Assembly (NCBI RefSeq): GCF_013170845.1
Contig: NZ_CP033367.1
Location: 744,001-808,000 of the forward strand
Reading direction: 5' to 3'
Length of the DNA: 64,000 bases
DNA from: Mesorhizobium loti R88b
Lineage (GTDB): Bacteria > Pseudomonadota > Alphaproteobacteria > Rhizobiales > Rhizobiaceae
Positions 41,402 through 51,111 of the stretch are shown piece by piece; the stretch's first letter is position 1; each line of letters opens with the position of its first letter. A program made the translations under genes and the position numbers. The notes beneath the pieces are model-generated. The model had not been told where the DNA came from. It did not search any database and saw only the letters and a list, made by a program, of their open reading frames with translations.

Positions 41402-43200
41402 TTGCCGGCAGCAACGAGATGGCCGTTGCCGACATCTTGCAAGGCCAGCTTCGGGGGCGGCTCGCCGATCCTGCGGGTGGCGCTCGGGATCTCCTGGTCG
41501 AGACGGGCGAAGCGGCTTCTTCGTTGCGCCGGATCGGGCACTGGCACGGCTTCGATCAGGCGTCTGGTGTAGGGGTGGCGGGGGTTGGAAAAGACCTGGT
41601 CGCGGGTGCCCATCTCGACGATCTGGCCGAGATACATGACGGCGACGCGGTCGGAGATGTTCTCGACCACCGCCATGTCATGCGAAATGAAGAGATAGGC
41701 GACGCCGAATTCACGCTGCAACTCCTTCAACAGGTCGAGCACGCGGGCCTGCACCGAGACATCGAGCGCCGAGACGCTTTCATCGGCGATGATCAGCTTC
41801 GGCCGCAAGGCCAGTGCACGGGCGATGCAGACGCGCTGGCGCTGACCGCCGGAGAATTCATGCGGGTAAAGCTCCATCTGGTCGGCCGACAGGCCGACGC
41901 GCTCGAACAGCGCCGCGACACGCTGGCCGCGCTCGTCCTTCGAGGCGATGCCGTGGATGACCAGCGGCTCGGCGACGAGGTCGCCGACGCGCATGCGCGG
42001 GTCGAGCGAAGCAAAGGGGTCCTGAAAAATCATCTGCACGTCGCGGCGCACAGCCTTGCGCTCGTCACGGCCGAGGCCTGACAAATTGCGCCTGCCAATG
42101 ACGATGTCGCCGCTATACGGCACAAGCCCGGCCAGCGCCTTGGCGGTGGTCGACTTGCCGCAGCCGGACTCGCCAACCAGCGCCAGTGTCTCGTTGGGCG
42201 CGATGGAGAAGCTGACGCCCTCGACGGCATGAACGCGGCGGGTGACCCGGCCGAAGAATCCGCCATGCAAATCAAAGCGGACATGCAGGTCTTTGATCTC
42301 AGCGACATTGGCCGGCGCTGGGGCCTCAACGTCCCTGGATGGAAGGCGGCCGACACCGCTGCTGATGCGCGGCACGGCGGCCAGTAGCTCGCGCGTGTAG
42401 TCGGCTTGCGGCCGGGCAAAAATGTCCGATGTCTTGCCCTCCTCCACCATGCGGCCGTGCCGCATGATGATGACTCGATCGGCCATTTCGGCGACCACGC
42501 CCATGTCGTGGGTGATCAGGATGACGCTGGTGCCATGCTGGCGCTGCAGGTCGCGTAGCAACTCGAGCACCTCGCCTTGCACGGTGACGTCGAGTGCCGT
42601 CGTCGGCTCGTCGGCGATCAGCACATCGGGTTCGAGCGCCAGTGCCATGGCGATCATCACCCGCTGGCGCATGCCGCCGGACAGTTCGTGCGGAAACTGC
42701 CTTAGCCGGCTTTCGGCTTCCGAAATGCGTACCGCCTTCAGCGCCTCTATGGCGCGCTGGCGGGCTTCAGCCTGCGAGAGGCTGGTATGCGCCTCAATCG
42801 ATTCGGTGAGCTGCCGGCCGATCGACAGCACCGGGTTGAGCGAAGTCATCGGCTCCTGGAAGATCATAGCGATGCGGTTGCCGCGAATGCTGCGCATCCG
42901 GCGCTCGTCAAGCGTCGCCAGGTCGGTATCGCCGAGACGAATCTTACCGGATGATATGTGGGCGGCAGGCTGCGGCAGCAATTGCATGATCGCCAGCGCC
43001 GTCATCGACTTGCCGGAGCCGGATTCGCCGGCAATGCAGAGCGTTTCGCCGCGTTTGAGCGTCAGCGATAGGTTGGAGACGACCTCGCGTTCGCCCTCCT
43101 CGCCGCGCACGCTGACGGAGAGGTTGGCGATATCGAGCACCGGTCCCGCCGCCACCGGGGCAGCCGCCCCGGTCCGCTTCCTGGCCACGCCTGCGTTCAT
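41398..43200 (-). CDS. Peptide-type ABC transporter, fused double ATP-binding protein (DppD-DppF)
   Basis: 600 residues containing two full ATPase domains. First: Walker [15 protein letters not shown], signature [15 protein letters not shown], Walker [14 protein letters not shown]. Second: [45 protein letters not shown], followed by a C-terminal oligopeptide-type tail ([14 protein letters not shown]) that in this family helps bind the permease. The Walker B of the second half has DES instead of DEP. It energises the DppB/DppC channel for the amide-linked importer. Start ATG 43200 overlaps the formamidase stop (ATGA). Confidence 0.9.
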   Translation of the reverse strand: MNAGVARKRTGAAAPVAAGPVLDIANLSVSVRGEEGEREVVSNLSLTLKRGETLCIAGESGSGKSMTALAIMQLLPQPAAHISSGKIRLGDTDLATLDERRMRSIRGNRIAMIFQEPMTSLNPVLSIGRQLTESIEAHTSLSQAEARQRAIEALKAVRISEAESRLRQFPHELSGGMRQRVMIAMALALEPDVLIADEPTTALDVTVQGEVLELLRDLQRQHGTSVILITHDMGVVAEMADRVIIMRHGRMVEEGKTSDIFARPQADYTRELLAAVPRISSGVGRLPSRDVEAPAPANVAEIKDLHVRFDLHGGFFGRVTRRVHAVEGVSFSIAPNETLALVGESGCGKSTTAKALAGLVPYSGDIVIGRRNLSGLGRDERKAVRRDVQMIFQDPFASLDPRMRVGDLVAEPLVIHGIASKDERGQRVAALFERVGLSADQMELYPHEFSGGQRQRVCIARALALRPKLIIADESVSALDVSVQARVLDLLKELQREFGVAYLFISHDMAVVENISDRVAVMYLGQIVEMGTRDQVFSNPRHPYTRRLIEAVPVPDPAQRRSRFARLDQEIPSATRRIGEPPPKLALQDVGNGHLVAAGN

Positions 43201-44141
43201 TCGAAGACGCAGCGCGGGAAGTAGAACGAGACCACCCAGTTCGGCATGTCGACGATCTCGCTGATGCGGAGATCGCCGCACACCGAAGCCAGCATATAGG
43301 CTTCGACCGGGTCGATCTTGTAGCGGCCGGCGAGCAGGTCGACCATCTGGGCGACAGCTTCCTTCGCACCAGCCATCAGGTCCGGACCGACACCGGTCGT
43401 CACCTCATAGCCCTTGGCATCGAGATGGCGCGTCACCGGGCCCGAAGTGGTGAAGCGCGGCGTCTTCAGCCTGGCATCCTTGACCAGGTCGAGTTTGAGC
43501 ACGACGTCCATCGGGCTCTCGATCGCCGTGCCGCAGACCTCTCCGTCGCCTTGCGCGGCATGGGTATCGCCGACCGAAAACAGCGCGCCCGCCACTTCCA
43601 CCGGCAGGTACAGCGTGGTGCCGGCGGCGAGATCGCGGATGTCGAGATTGCCGCCGACGCGTCTCGGCGGGACCACCGAATGATGACCCATCTCAGCCGG
43701 CGCGTTGCCGATGGTGCCGGCAAAGGGTTTCAGCGGCACACGGGCATTCTTGCCTAACAGCGCCGGCTCGAGCGAGGCGGCGTCGTATTTCCAGATGTTC
43801 AGCGCCGGCTCTTTGAAGTCGTCGGCAAGCAGGCCGAAACCTGGAATGTTCGCCGTCCAGCCGAAGCCGGACGGTTTGAACAGCTCGATCGTCACCTTGA
43901 GCGCATCGCCGGGCTCCGCACCCTCGACAAAGATCGGTCCGGTCACCGGGTTGATCTGGGCGAAATCGAGCTTGGCGATATCGCTGACCGTGCTGTCGGC
44001 CTTCAACTGGCCGCCGGAGGAATCCAGGCACTGGAACTCGATGGTCGAGCCGGGCGCCACGCGCTCGGCCGGGACAAACGAATTATCCCAGCCGAAATGG
44101 TGGTGACGTCCGTGGATGGTGTAGTCGCAGCTATTGCACAT
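43197..44141 (-). CDS. Acetamidase/formamidase family amidohydrolase
   Basis: 314 residues of the FmdA/AmdA family, which hydrolyses small aliphatic amides to carboxylate and ammonia. Visible features: the opening HHHFGWDNSFVPAERVAPG, DSSGGQLKADS, NPVTGPIFVEGAEPGDAL with FGWTANIPGFGLL, and VGDTHAAQGDGEVCGTAIE, the highly conserved active-site stretch with His, Asp/Glu and Cys. It is made right after the binding protein (11-bp overlap) and before the ATPase, in the amiC-amiR operon, so it probably releases ammonia from the amide imported by the ABC system. It lacks an export signal, so it acts in the cytoplasm. Confidence 0.88.
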   Translation of the reverse strand: MCNSCDYTIHGRHHHFGWDNSFVPAERVAPGSTIEFQCLDSSGGQLKADSTVSDIAKLDFAQINPVTGPIFVEGAEPGDALKVTIELFKPSGFGWTANIPGFGLLADDFKEPALNIWKYDAASLEPALLGKNARVPLKPFAGTIGNAPAEMGHHSVVPPRRVGGNLDIRDLAAGTTLYLPVEVAGALFSVGDTHAAQGDGEVCGTAIESPMDVVLKLDLVKDARLKTPRFTTSGPVTRHLDAKGYEVTTGVGPDLMAGAKEAVAQMVDLLAGRYKIDPVEAYMLASVCGDLRISEIVDMPNWVVSFYFPRCVFE

Positions 44142-45774
44142 CTTTTACGTACACATTGTCATAGTTGATCGGAACGTGGACCGGGTCGACATAGAGGTTG
44201 TCGGCGCCGCCCATGCGCGCGGATTTCATGGTGAAGCGCTGCTCGTTGAAGACCGGCGCCCAGGGCGCGTCCGCCATGATCTTGGCGTAGATGTCGCTCC
44301 ACATTTTATAGCGCTCATCGGACTTCGCCGGATCAACGATCGAGTCGGCTTCGGCGGCCTTGGCATCGAGATCCTTGTTGCAATACCAAGACCAGTTCCA
44401 GCCGCCGGGAACGGCACCGGCGCAGCCAAGGATCGGACCATAGAAATTCGAGGGATCGGGGAAATCCGCGATCCAGCCCATGCCGCCGGACCAGATCATC
44501 GGTGCGCCGGCCTTGTCGCCGCCGGCGGCGATGACGTTGGCCTGTGCCAGCGCCTGGATGCTGGCCTTGATGCCGATGGCAGCCAGATCCTGCTGGATGG
44601 CCTGGGCGATGCGCGGATTGGGGTCGGTGTTCATGGCGAACAATTGCGTGTCGAAACCATCGGGATGGCCAGCCTCGGCAAGCAGCGCCTTGGCCTTGGC
44701 AACGTCATAGGGATAGCCCGTGAAGGCCTTGTCGTAGGCCGGCATCGACGGCGGCAGCGGCTGGTTGGCAGGCACGGCACGGCCATTGATGATCTGGATG
44801 ATGCGCGCCTTGTTGATCGCCATGTTGACGGCCTGGCGCACTTTCACATTGTCGAAGGGCGCCATGGTGGTGTTCATGGTGATGTAGCCAGTGTGCAGCT
44901 GGCCGCCCTCGACGACGCGCGCCTTCTGTTCAGGGTCGGACATCACCTCCTGGAATTTTGCCGGCGGAATGCCGTCGAGGGGCAGATCGATCTCGCCCTT
45001 TTGCAGGCGCAGCAGCGCCACGATCGGCTCCTGGCCGACCTCGAAGGTGATCTTGTCCAGATGCGGCAGGCCCTTGTGCCAATAGTCCGGATTGCGCACG
45101 AAGACGATGCGCTGGCCGAGCGTCCATTCGGCCAGCTTGAAGGCACCGGTGCCGACCGGATGCTTGCCGAAATCAGCGCCGTATTTCTCCACCTCTTCTT
45201 TCGGCACGACATGCGAGAAATTGATGGCCATGACATGCAGGAAGGTGGCGTCGGGCCGACTTAGTTCGAACTTGACGGTGTAGGGGTCAACGACAGTGAC
45301 ACCCGCGAGGCTGTCGGCCTTGCCGGCCGCGACATCGTCATAGCCCTTGATCGAGCCGAAGAAGCCGGCGCCCGGGCTTTGGGTCTTCGGGTTGGTGACG
45401 CGGTCGAGCGAATATTTAACATCGTCGGCCGTCATCTCGCGGCCATTGTGGAATTTCACGCCGTGGCGCAGCTTGAAGGTGAAGGTCTTGCCGTCCGGCG
45501 AAATCTCGTAGCTTTCGGCAAGGTCGGGTTTCAGCTTGGTCGTGCCCGGTTCGTAATCCATCAACCCGTCGAACAGGCTCTTGATCATCGACCAGTTCTG
45601 CCAGTCATAGCCGATGGCGGGGTCGAGCGTGGTGACGTCATCCTTGTAGGTGGCGATGATCTCTCCGCCCTGCTTGGCGTTGGGATCGATGGTGTCTTCG
45701 GCGCGGGCGCTTGCCATGCCAAGCATCAGCGCCAGCGCTGATGCCGCGATGGTCGATGCGAGAAACTTTTTCAT
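44131..45774 (-). CDS. Peptide/amide-type ABC transporter periplasmic binding protein (DppA-like)
   Basis: 547 residues. The signal peptide (MKKFLASTIAASALALMLG...ASARA) is followed by the mature family-5 binding protein: YKDDVTTLDPAIGYDWQNWSM, LKPDLAESYEISPDGKTFTFKLRHGVKFHNGREM and AVNMAINKARIIQIINGRAVPANQPLPPSMPAYDKAFTGYPYD, all characteristic. It delivers peptides or amide-like molecules to DppB/DppC. ATG 45774 is chosen over an in-frame ATG 13 codons earlier that lacks the signal-peptide start pattern. Its tail overlaps the formamidase start by 11 bp. Confidence 0.9.
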   Translation of the reverse strand: MKKFLASTIAASALALMLGMASARAEDTIDPNAKQGGEIIATYKDDVTTLDPAIGYDWQNWSMIKSLFDGLMDYEPGTTKLKPDLAESYEISPDGKTFTFKLRHGVKFHNGREMTADDVKYSLDRVTNPKTQSPGAGFFGSIKGYDDVAAGKADSLAGVTVVDPYTVKFELSRPDATFLHVMAINFSHVVPKEEVEKYGADFGKHPVGTGAFKLAEWTLGQRIVFVRNPDYWHKGLPHLDKITFEVGQEPIVALLRLQKGEIDLPLDGIPPAKFQEVMSDPEQKARVVEGGQLHTGYITMNTTMAPFDNVKVRQAVNMAINKARIIQIINGRAVPANQPLPPSMPAYDKAFTGYPYDVAKAKALLAEAGHPDGFDTQLFAMNTDPNPRIAQAIQQDLAAIGIKASIQALAQANVIAAGGDKAGAPMIWSGGMGWIADFPDPSNFYGPILGCAGAVPGGWNWSWYCNKDLDAKAAEADSIVDPAKSDERYKMWSDIYAKIMADAPWAPVFNEQRFTMKSARMGGADNLYVDPVHVPINYDNVYVKDVQ

Positions 45775-45809
45775 TGTTATGTTCCCTTTCTCTGTTTGTT
45801 TTCTTGGTT

Positions 45810-46730
45810 TCATCTGAGCTTGATGCGTGGATCAATGAACGGTGCGATGATGTCGGCGAGCAGGTTGCCGAGCACGATGGCGAAGGCCGAGACCAGCGTG
45901 ACGCCCATGATGATCGGAATGTCGACGCGCTGGATGGCTTGCCAGGCGAGTTGCCCAATGCCGGGCCAGCCGAACACGCTTTCCACGACGACGATGCCGC
46001 CCATGAAGATGCCGATGTCGATGCCGATCATGGCGATGACGGGCAGGATGGCGTTGGGCAGTGCGTGGCGGAAAATGATGGCGCTTCGTGCCAGACCTTT
46101 CGCACGGGCGGTTCGCACATAATCCTGGCGCAGCACGTCGATCATCGACGACCGCATCATGCGCGCGTACCAGCCGGCGCCAAGGATGCCCATGGTCAGC
46201 GAGGGCAGCACGAGATGACGCCAGGTGCCGTAGCCGCCGATCGGGAACCAGCTCAGCCGCACGGCAAAGACATAGAGCAGCAAAAGCCCGACGACGAATT
46301 GCGGCGCCGAGACACCGACGAAGGAGGCGACCATCAAGGTCTGGTCGGTGGCGGTGCCGCGCTTGACGGCGGCGATCAGGCCCATCGAGAGCCCGATCAG
46401 CAGTTCGCACAGGATGGCGCCGACCATCAAAAGCAGGCTGGCCGGCAGCCGCGAGACGATGAGCTCGGTGACCTCGGAGCGCTGGATATAGGAGCGGCCG
46501 AGATCGCCGCTGACGAGCTTGGTCAGGTAGCGCCAGTACTGGACGACAAAGGGCTGGTCGAGGCCGAGCTGCTGGCGGATGTTCTCGACCGTCTGCGGTG
46601 TGGCGCTGCGGCCGGCGATCTGGCGCACCGGGTCGGCCGGCAACAGGTAGAGCAGCGCGAAGGTGATCAGCGAGACGCCGAGCAGGATGAGCAGCGACTG
46701 GATCAGGCGGCGGCCGAGATAGGCGATCAT
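45810..46730 (-). CDS. Peptide-type ABC transporter permease DppB
   Basis: 306 residues with a typical DppB start (MIAYLGRRLIQSLLILLGVSLITFALLYLLPADPVR) and six helices. The conserved C-terminal EAA-type segment reads DYVRTARAKGLARSAIIFRHALPNAILPVI, with GIVVVESVFGWPGIGQL. It is the channel subunit made together with DppC; its ATG overlaps the DppC stop (ATGA). In this operon it likely handles amide ligands sensed by AmiC. Confidence 0.9.
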   Translation of the reverse strand: MIAYLGRRLIQSLLILLGVSLITFALLYLLPADPVRQIAGRSATPQTVENIRQQLGLDQPFVVQYWRYLTKLVSGDLGRSYIQRSEVTELIVSRLPASLLLMVGAILCELLIGLSMGLIAAVKRGTATDQTLMVASFVGVSAPQFVVGLLLLYVFAVRLSWFPIGGYGTWRHLVLPSLTMGILGAGWYARMMRSSMIDVLRQDYVRTARAKGLARSAIIFRHALPNAILPVIAMIGIDIGIFMGGIVVVESVFGWPGIGQLAWQAIQRVDIPIIMGVTLVSAFAIVLGNLLADIIAPFIDPRIKLR

Positions 46731-47635
46731 GCCCGGCCCCTCTGCGTCGGATCGAGGATGTCGCGCAGCGCATCGCCGATCAGGTTGAAGGCCAGCGCCA
46801 ATGCCAGGATCGCGGCACCCGGGAAGAACACCAGCCAGGGTGCTGCCTGAAAATAGGTCTGGTTCTCGAAGATGATGTTGCCCCAGGAGGCGGTCGGCGG
46901 CTGCACGCCGATGCCGAGGAAGGAGAGCGTCGCCTCGAGCAGCACCGTGGTCGAAATGCCGAGCGTGCCCCAGACGATGATGGTCGGAAGGAGATGCGGC
47001 AGGATGTGGCGAAACAGGATGCGCGGTGCACTCGCCCCGATGGTGCGTTCGGCGTCAATGAACTCGCGCTCGGCCAGCGAGGACGTCTCGGTGTAAATGA
47101 CGCGCGCGGTTTGCACCCAGTTGACAAGCGCGATGACCATGGCGACGATCCACAGGCTGGGCTGGAAAACCGCCGCCAGGCATATGGCGAGCAGCAGCGC
47201 CGGAAAAGCCATCATCAGATCGGTGAAGCGCATCAGCGCGCTGCCGATCCAGCCGCGGAAATAACCAGCGGTGACGCCGACCAGCGTGCCGATGAACAGC
47301 GCCACGCCATTGGCGACGATACCGATGATCAGCGAGGTGCGGGCGCCATAGAGGATGCGGGTCAACAGGTCGCGGCCGAGCAGGTCGGTGCCGAGCCAGA
47401 ATTTGGCATCCGGCGGCAAGGGCGAGCCCTCGATGGTCAGGCCATCGAACATCTGCTCGTTGGGATCATAGCCGGTCAGCCATGGCGCCAGCACAGCGCC
47501 GGCAACGACGACGGCAACGATCACCAGCCCGAGCAGCGCCAGACGGCGCTTGACCAGCCGGCGCCAGACGCCGGCGCGCGGCTTGGCCGGCATGCGCGCA
47601 GGCGCCGTGAGATCAGGCGCGATGGGACTGGTCAT
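46727..47635 (-). CDS. Peptide-type ABC transporter permease DppC
   Basis: 302 residues. WRRLVKRRLALLGLVIVAVVVAGAVLAPWL begins the first helix; FWLGTDLLGRDLLTRILYGARTSLIIG is the DppC hallmark; EREFIDAERTIGASAPRILFRHILPHLLPTIIV is the EAA loop. It couples to the fused ATPase. ATG 47635 has GAGGAAGG six bases upstream; an ATG at 47665 overlaps the regulator gene and lacks such a site. It starts inside the 3' end of the ANTAR regulator gene, showing that regulator and transporter are one operon. Confidence 0.88.
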   Translation of the reverse strand: MTSPIAPDLTAPARMPAKPRAGVWRRLVKRRLALLGLVIVAVVVAGAVLAPWLTGYDPNEQMFDGLTIEGSPLPPDAKFWLGTDLLGRDLLTRILYGARTSLIIGIVANGVALFIGTLVGVTAGYFRGWIGSALMRFTDLMMAFPALLLAICLAAVFQPSLWIVAMVIALVNWVQTARVIYTETSSLAEREFIDAERTIGASAPRILFRHILPHLLPTIIVWGTLGISTTVLLEATLSFLGIGVQPPTASWGNIIFENQTYFQAAPWLVFFPGAAILALALAFNLIGDALRDILDPTQRGRA

Positions 47636-48230
47636 CGCCGCCTTCCTCACCCGTTGCTTCTTCACTTGTCATCGCCACGATCCGGCGCGCCGCATCCTCG
47701 ACGCTGATCTGCCAGCTCATCGCCAGCGAGCGCAGCTGCGCATAGGCGCGCTCGTCATCCGATCCTTTCGACAGTGCCGCCACCGCGCGCACAATGGTCT
47801 GGCGTTCGGCGACGCGCTGGCGGAGTGCTGAAATTTCGCCGGCTAAGTGTTTTCGTGCCTCGAAACTCTGGCGGGCGATCAGCAGCGCGCTGTAGACGCC
47901 GGCAGTGCCGACCGGCTTCAACAGTTGCGCGTCGGCCTTATGCGACAATGACCATTCGATGCGGCCGGGCGCCTCGGAGCCGATCAGCGCCACCAACGGC
48001 ATCGGTGCTTCGCCCGGCTTCCACGGGAATTGCTCGTCGAAACCGAGATCGGCATCGAAGAAGACGAAATCGGCAGCCAGCGCCTCGGGTGGCAGCTCTG
48101 GCCAGCAGTCCAGAGCGATCAGGCCGATGGCCGACAATTGTCGTGTGATGGCCTGCACCGTCGGATGCGGGCGATGCAGGATAAAGGCCCTGGCGCCACC
48201 AAGATTGGGGATGCGCGGCGTTCTGCTCAC
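47613..48230 (-). CDS. amiR: ANTAR-domain transcription antiterminator, AmiR-type
   Basis: 205 residues. The N-terminal ~120 residues form a degenerate receiver-like domain (ARAFILHRPHPTVQAITRQL; DFVFFDADLG) without the full phosphorylation triad, as in AmiR. The C-terminal coiled coil and ANTAR domain (ISALRQRVAERQTIVRAVAALSKGSDDERAYAQLRSLAM then SWQISVEDAARRIV) bind RNA and let RNA polymerase read past a leader terminator. Partner AmiC is encoded immediately upstream (ATGA overlap); without amide, AmiC holds AmiR inactive. In the best-known case (Pseudomonas aliphatic amidase) the target is a leader terminator; I could not define one here. Confidence 0.85.
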   Translation of the reverse strand: MSRTPRIPNLGGARAFILHRPHPTVQAITRQLSAIGLIALDCWPELPPEALAADFVFFDADLGFDEQFPWKPGEAPMPLVALIGSEAPGRIEWSLSHKADAQLLKPVGTAGVYSALLIARQSFEARKHLAGEISALRQRVAERQTIVRAVAALSKGSDDERAYAQLRSLAMSWQISVEDAARRIVAMTSEEATGEEGGDDQSHRA

Positions 48231-49321
48231 GACACCACCCTCAGGCGCGGACGGCCGAATGTTTTGGCGGGGTCGTAGCGCGACAGATAGGGGTCCGGCG
48301 CCACCTCATCCTCGCGGCTGACGACCTCGAAGAAGCCGTCGGCGATGCGCCCGATGATCACCGGCAGTGTCGCGTGCTGGGAGTGGGCGTCGATGGCGAT
48401 CGGCCCGAGCCGGGTGGAGAAGCGTCGCTCGGCGAAGGCTTTCGAAAATTCCGCCGGGCCGGCTTCGGCATCGCGGGAGAGCACGTCGGCCATCACCTGC
48501 ACCGAGGCATAGGCGGAGGCCTCGAAGGATGAGGCGAAGGCCGCTGGTCGCGGCGCGAAATAAGGCCCGACCGACAGATGGCCCTTCCCGGTTTCACCAA
48601 TCGCCGGCAGTTCACCCTCGGTGAGGTTGCAGGAGATGACGGGGCAGGTTTCCGGACGGAAGGCCGGATCCTCGTTGCCCAGTTCCTGATAGGCGGCCAG
48701 AAAGGCGTAGGACGAGGTGCCGATCAGATTGTTGAGAACGAAGCTCGGCCGTGTGGCGCGGATTTCGGCGATCAGACGCGACACGTCGGTCTCGCCGATA
48801 CGCAGATACCGCTCGCCCAGCACCTTGCCGCCGGCGTCCGCGATCAGGTCGCGCGCGACGCGGTTCATCTCCCAGCCCCAGATGTAGTTCGAGCCGAGCA
48901 GGAAGCCGTTGGCGCCAAAGCGCGGCACGACGTGGGCCATCAGCGGCACCAGGTGCTGGTTGGGGCAAGCGTGCATGTAGACGACGTGCTCGTTGGCCTC
49001 GAACCCTTCATAAGGACAGGCATACCACAGCATGCCGCCGGCCTTCTCCAGCACCGGGATCGTCTCCTTGCGGCTCCAGGAGGTGACGCAGCCGACGACA
49101 TGACGCGCGCTGCTGGTCTTGAAAATGTCCTCGCAGAGTGTCGCGTAGCGGTCGGCGTTGCTTTGCGGATCGCGTTCGACCGGCACCAGTTCGATGCCGT
49201 AGCTCCGGTCGGCATTGATGTCGGCGATGGCGCGCATGGCACCCATGCGGCACGCATCGGAGATGAGCTGATAGCTCCCCGAGCGGGAATAGAGGATGCC
49301 GATCTCGATGCGACGTTTCAA
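48227..49321 (-). CDS. amiC: Amide-sensing binding protein AmiC
   Basis: 364 residues, no signal peptide, type-1 binding-protein fold: KRRIEIGILYSRSGSYQLISDACRMGAMRAIADIN, SVERDPQSN-like VPVERDPQSNADRYATLCEDI and HVVYMHACPNQHLVPLMAHVV match AmiC and short-chain amide/urea-binding relatives. As a cytoplasmic sensor it binds small amides and frees AmiR for antitermination. I start it at TTG 49321 (MKRRIEIGILYS), because the frame before it is Arg/Pro-rich antisense-like sequence. Its promoter lies 100-130 bp upstream on the minus strand. Confidence 0.85.
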   Translation of the reverse strand: MKRRIEIGILYSRSGSYQLISDACRMGAMRAIADINADRSYGIELVPVERDPQSNADRYATLCEDIFKTSSARHVVGCVTSWSRKETIPVLEKAGGMLWYACPYEGFEANEHVVYMHACPNQHLVPLMAHVVPRFGANGFLLGSNYIWGWEMNRVARDLIADAGGKVLGERYLRIGETDVSRLIAEIRATRPSFVLNNLIGTSSYAFLAAYQELGNEDPAFRPETCPVISCNLTEGELPAIGETGKGHLSVGPYFAPRPAAFASSFEASAYASVQVMADVLSRDAEAGPAEFSKAFAERRFSTRLGPIAIDAHSQHATLPVIIGRIADGFFEVVSREDEVAPDPYLSRYDPAKTFGRPRLRVVS

Positions 49322-49421
49322 ACAGAACCCCAGAAATGACAATGCCCCGCAGCCAGCGCCGCAAGGGCGAGGCATACGAGGCATGTTTGCCGCCCGGCGA
49401 TCAGAGCCGGTATGTTGCCTT

Positions 49422-49481
49422 AGCGTATTCGGTCCGGCTGGTCAGTCAAGCGGGAAAGTGCGTGGGCGGGAAAGTGCGTGG
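49422..49481 (-). promoter_or_regulatory. Putative promoter of the amiC operon with tandem 16-bp repeat
   Basis: On the minus strand a sigma-70-like -35 TTGACT (complement of 49444-49449) is followed after 16 bp by TACGCT (49422-49427). Directly abutting the -35 upstream are two perfect tandem copies of a 16-bp unit; on the plus strand each reads GCGGGAAAGTGCGTGG, at 49450-49465 and 49466-49481. Such head-to-tail sites often bind an activator. About 95 nt of leader would precede the TTG start, long enough for an RNA control structure. Confidence 0.5.
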
Positions 49482-49512
49482 GGTCAGCAGATCCGGGCGC
49501 ACACGATGTCCA

Positions 49513-51111
49513 TCATTTTTGAACGATGTCCTCGAAGCTGAGGTCGAACCGCATGAGATATTTGCGCAGCCGGTCGGCGTCGTTGCCGCTGGTTTTTTGC
49601 AGCCGCGAGACCGCGAACAGTTTCCGCCCGGCGGCGCTGACCGAATTGCTGTCGCGGCAAACCGCGAGCACCGTGGCCAGTTGCGACCGATCGAAGATGT
49701 CGATCTGGTTTCGCCGCTCGGGACCGAGAACCTCCGACAGGATGGCCTCCCGGTCGTCGGCATCACCGGCCCGCCAGAGCGTGGCCAGACGGTCGATCTC
49801 GTCGCGCACCGTCTCCTCGTTGATGCGGCCAAGCGGCGCCAGCGTCGCCATGCGCGTCACCGAAGCCGACAGATCGCGGAAATTGGCCCGCCACATCGCC
49901 TCCGGCACAATCGAGAATTTCAAATAGAGGTCGCGCGCTTCCTTGTTGAAGGTGACGTTCTGCCCCTCGCGCTCGCTGAAGCGTCGCAGTTCGAAGTCGA
50001 GGTTCGGCTCGATGTCTTCCTTGCGGTCGCGCAGCGCCGGCAGCTGGAAGGTCCACAGGTTCAGTCGTGCGAAGAGATCCTCGCGGAACTTGCCTTCCTT
50101 GACGCCGATCGACAGATCGCGATTGGTGCCGGCCAGAAGCTGGAAGTCCGACATCACATCCTGATCGGCGCCGACCGGCAGGAAGCGTTTTTCCTCGATG
50201 GCCCTGAGGCACATGGCCTGTTCGTCGAGGCCGAGTTCGCCGATCTCGTCGAGGAACAGCACGCCCTTGTTGGCCGATTTCATCAGCCCGGCGCGCTCGT
50301 TCTCGGCGCCGGTGAAGGCGCCCTTGACGTGGCCGAACAGGGTCGACATCGCCTGATCGCCGCGCAGCGTCGCGCAATTGACCTCGATGAAAGCGCCGGA
50401 AACCTGCCGCTGCGCCTTCTTGAGCTCGTAGATACGCCTGGCCAGCTGCGACTTGCCGGCGCCCGTCGGCCCGGTCAGCAGCACCGGCGCCCGCGAGCGG
50501 ATCGTCACCTTCTCGATCTGGTCGATCATCTGGTTGAAGGCCGGATTGCGGGTGGCGATGCCCGATTTCAGGAACGACGTCGCTTCGTCGCGCTCGGCGG
50601 TAAAGCGCGTGGCGATCGCATCGTAGCGCGACAGATCGAGATCGATGATCGAATGGCTGCCGGAAACATCCTCGTCTGCGCCCTGCTTGCGGGGCGAAAG
50701 CTGCAGCAGGCGCGCCGGGATGAAGCGGGCCTCGGTGAGCAGGAACCAGCATATCTGGGCGACATGGGTGCCGGTGGTGATGTTGACGAGGTAGTCCTCC
50801 TTCTCGGGATCGAATTGATAGGCGCGGGCGAAATCGCGCAGGCCGGTGTAAACTTCGCTGAAATCCCAGGGATCGCGCATGCTGATCAGATGGGGCCTGA
50901 CCTCCGTGGCAGGCGAGACCTGCTCGATGTCGGCAATGATCTGCGTGGCCAGCTGCCGCGACTGAGTCCCATGGATGAGTTCGAGGCGATCGATGAAAAG
51001 CCCCGGCTGCTGGCACAGCGCAACCGTTGGCCGCCATTTTCGCCAGCGGTCATCCGTGCGGCCCGCGTCAAGCGTCGTTCCCAGGATGCCAATGGCGACG
51101 CGTCTTCTCAT
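49513..51111 (-). CDS. rtcR: RtcR, sigma-54-dependent activator of RNA-repair genes
   Basis: 532 residues. The first ~180 residues are the RtcR N-terminal CARF-like sensory domain (MRRRVAIGILGTTLDAG; EDYLVNITTGTHVAQICWFLL), thought to sense RNA fragments. A AAA+ domain follows at about 185-425: Walker A LLTGPTGAGKSQL, the sigma-54-contact loop KGAFTGAENERAG (intact GAFTGA) and Walker B VLFLDEIGELG. A Fis-type helix-turn-helix is expected near 470-515 (ATVLAVCRDSNSVSAAGRKLF). It is divergent from the TROVE/Y-RNA/rtcB operon, whose promoter carries a sigma-54 element, so that operon is almost certainly its target. In the absence of RNA damage the sensory domain should keep the ATPase off. Confidence 0.93.
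   Translation of the reverse strand: MRRRVAIGILGTTLDAGRTDDRWRKWRPTVALCQQPGLFIDRLELIHGTQSRQLATQIIADIEQVSPATEVRPHLISMRDPWDFSEVYTGLRDFARAYQFDPEKEDYLVNITTGTHVAQICWFLLTEARFIPARLLQLSPRKQGADEDVSGSHSIIDLDLSRYDAIATRFTAERDEATSFLKSGIATRNPAFNQMIDQIEKVTIRSRAPVLLTGPTGAGKSQLARRIYELKKAQRQVSGAFIEVNCATLRGDQAMSTLFGHVKGAFTGAENERAGLMKSANKGVLFLDEIGELGLDEQAMCLRAIEEKRFLPVGADQDVMSDFQLLAGTNRDLSIGVKEGKFREDLFARLNLWTFQLPALRDRKEDIEPNLDFELRRFSEREGQNVTFNKEARDLYLKFSIVPEAMWRANFRDLSASVTRMATLAPLGRINEETVRDEIDRLATLWRAGDADDREAILSEVLGPERRNQIDIFDRSQLATVLAVCRDSNSVSAAGRKLFAVSRLQKTSGNDADRLRKYLMRFDLSFEDIVQK

Noticed and set aside
49322..49420. An AmiR-controlled leader terminator
   Set aside because: A stem ATGCCTCG / CGGGGCAT can form, but no U-run follows and I could not find the paired hairpins expected of ANTAR targets, so it is not annotated.
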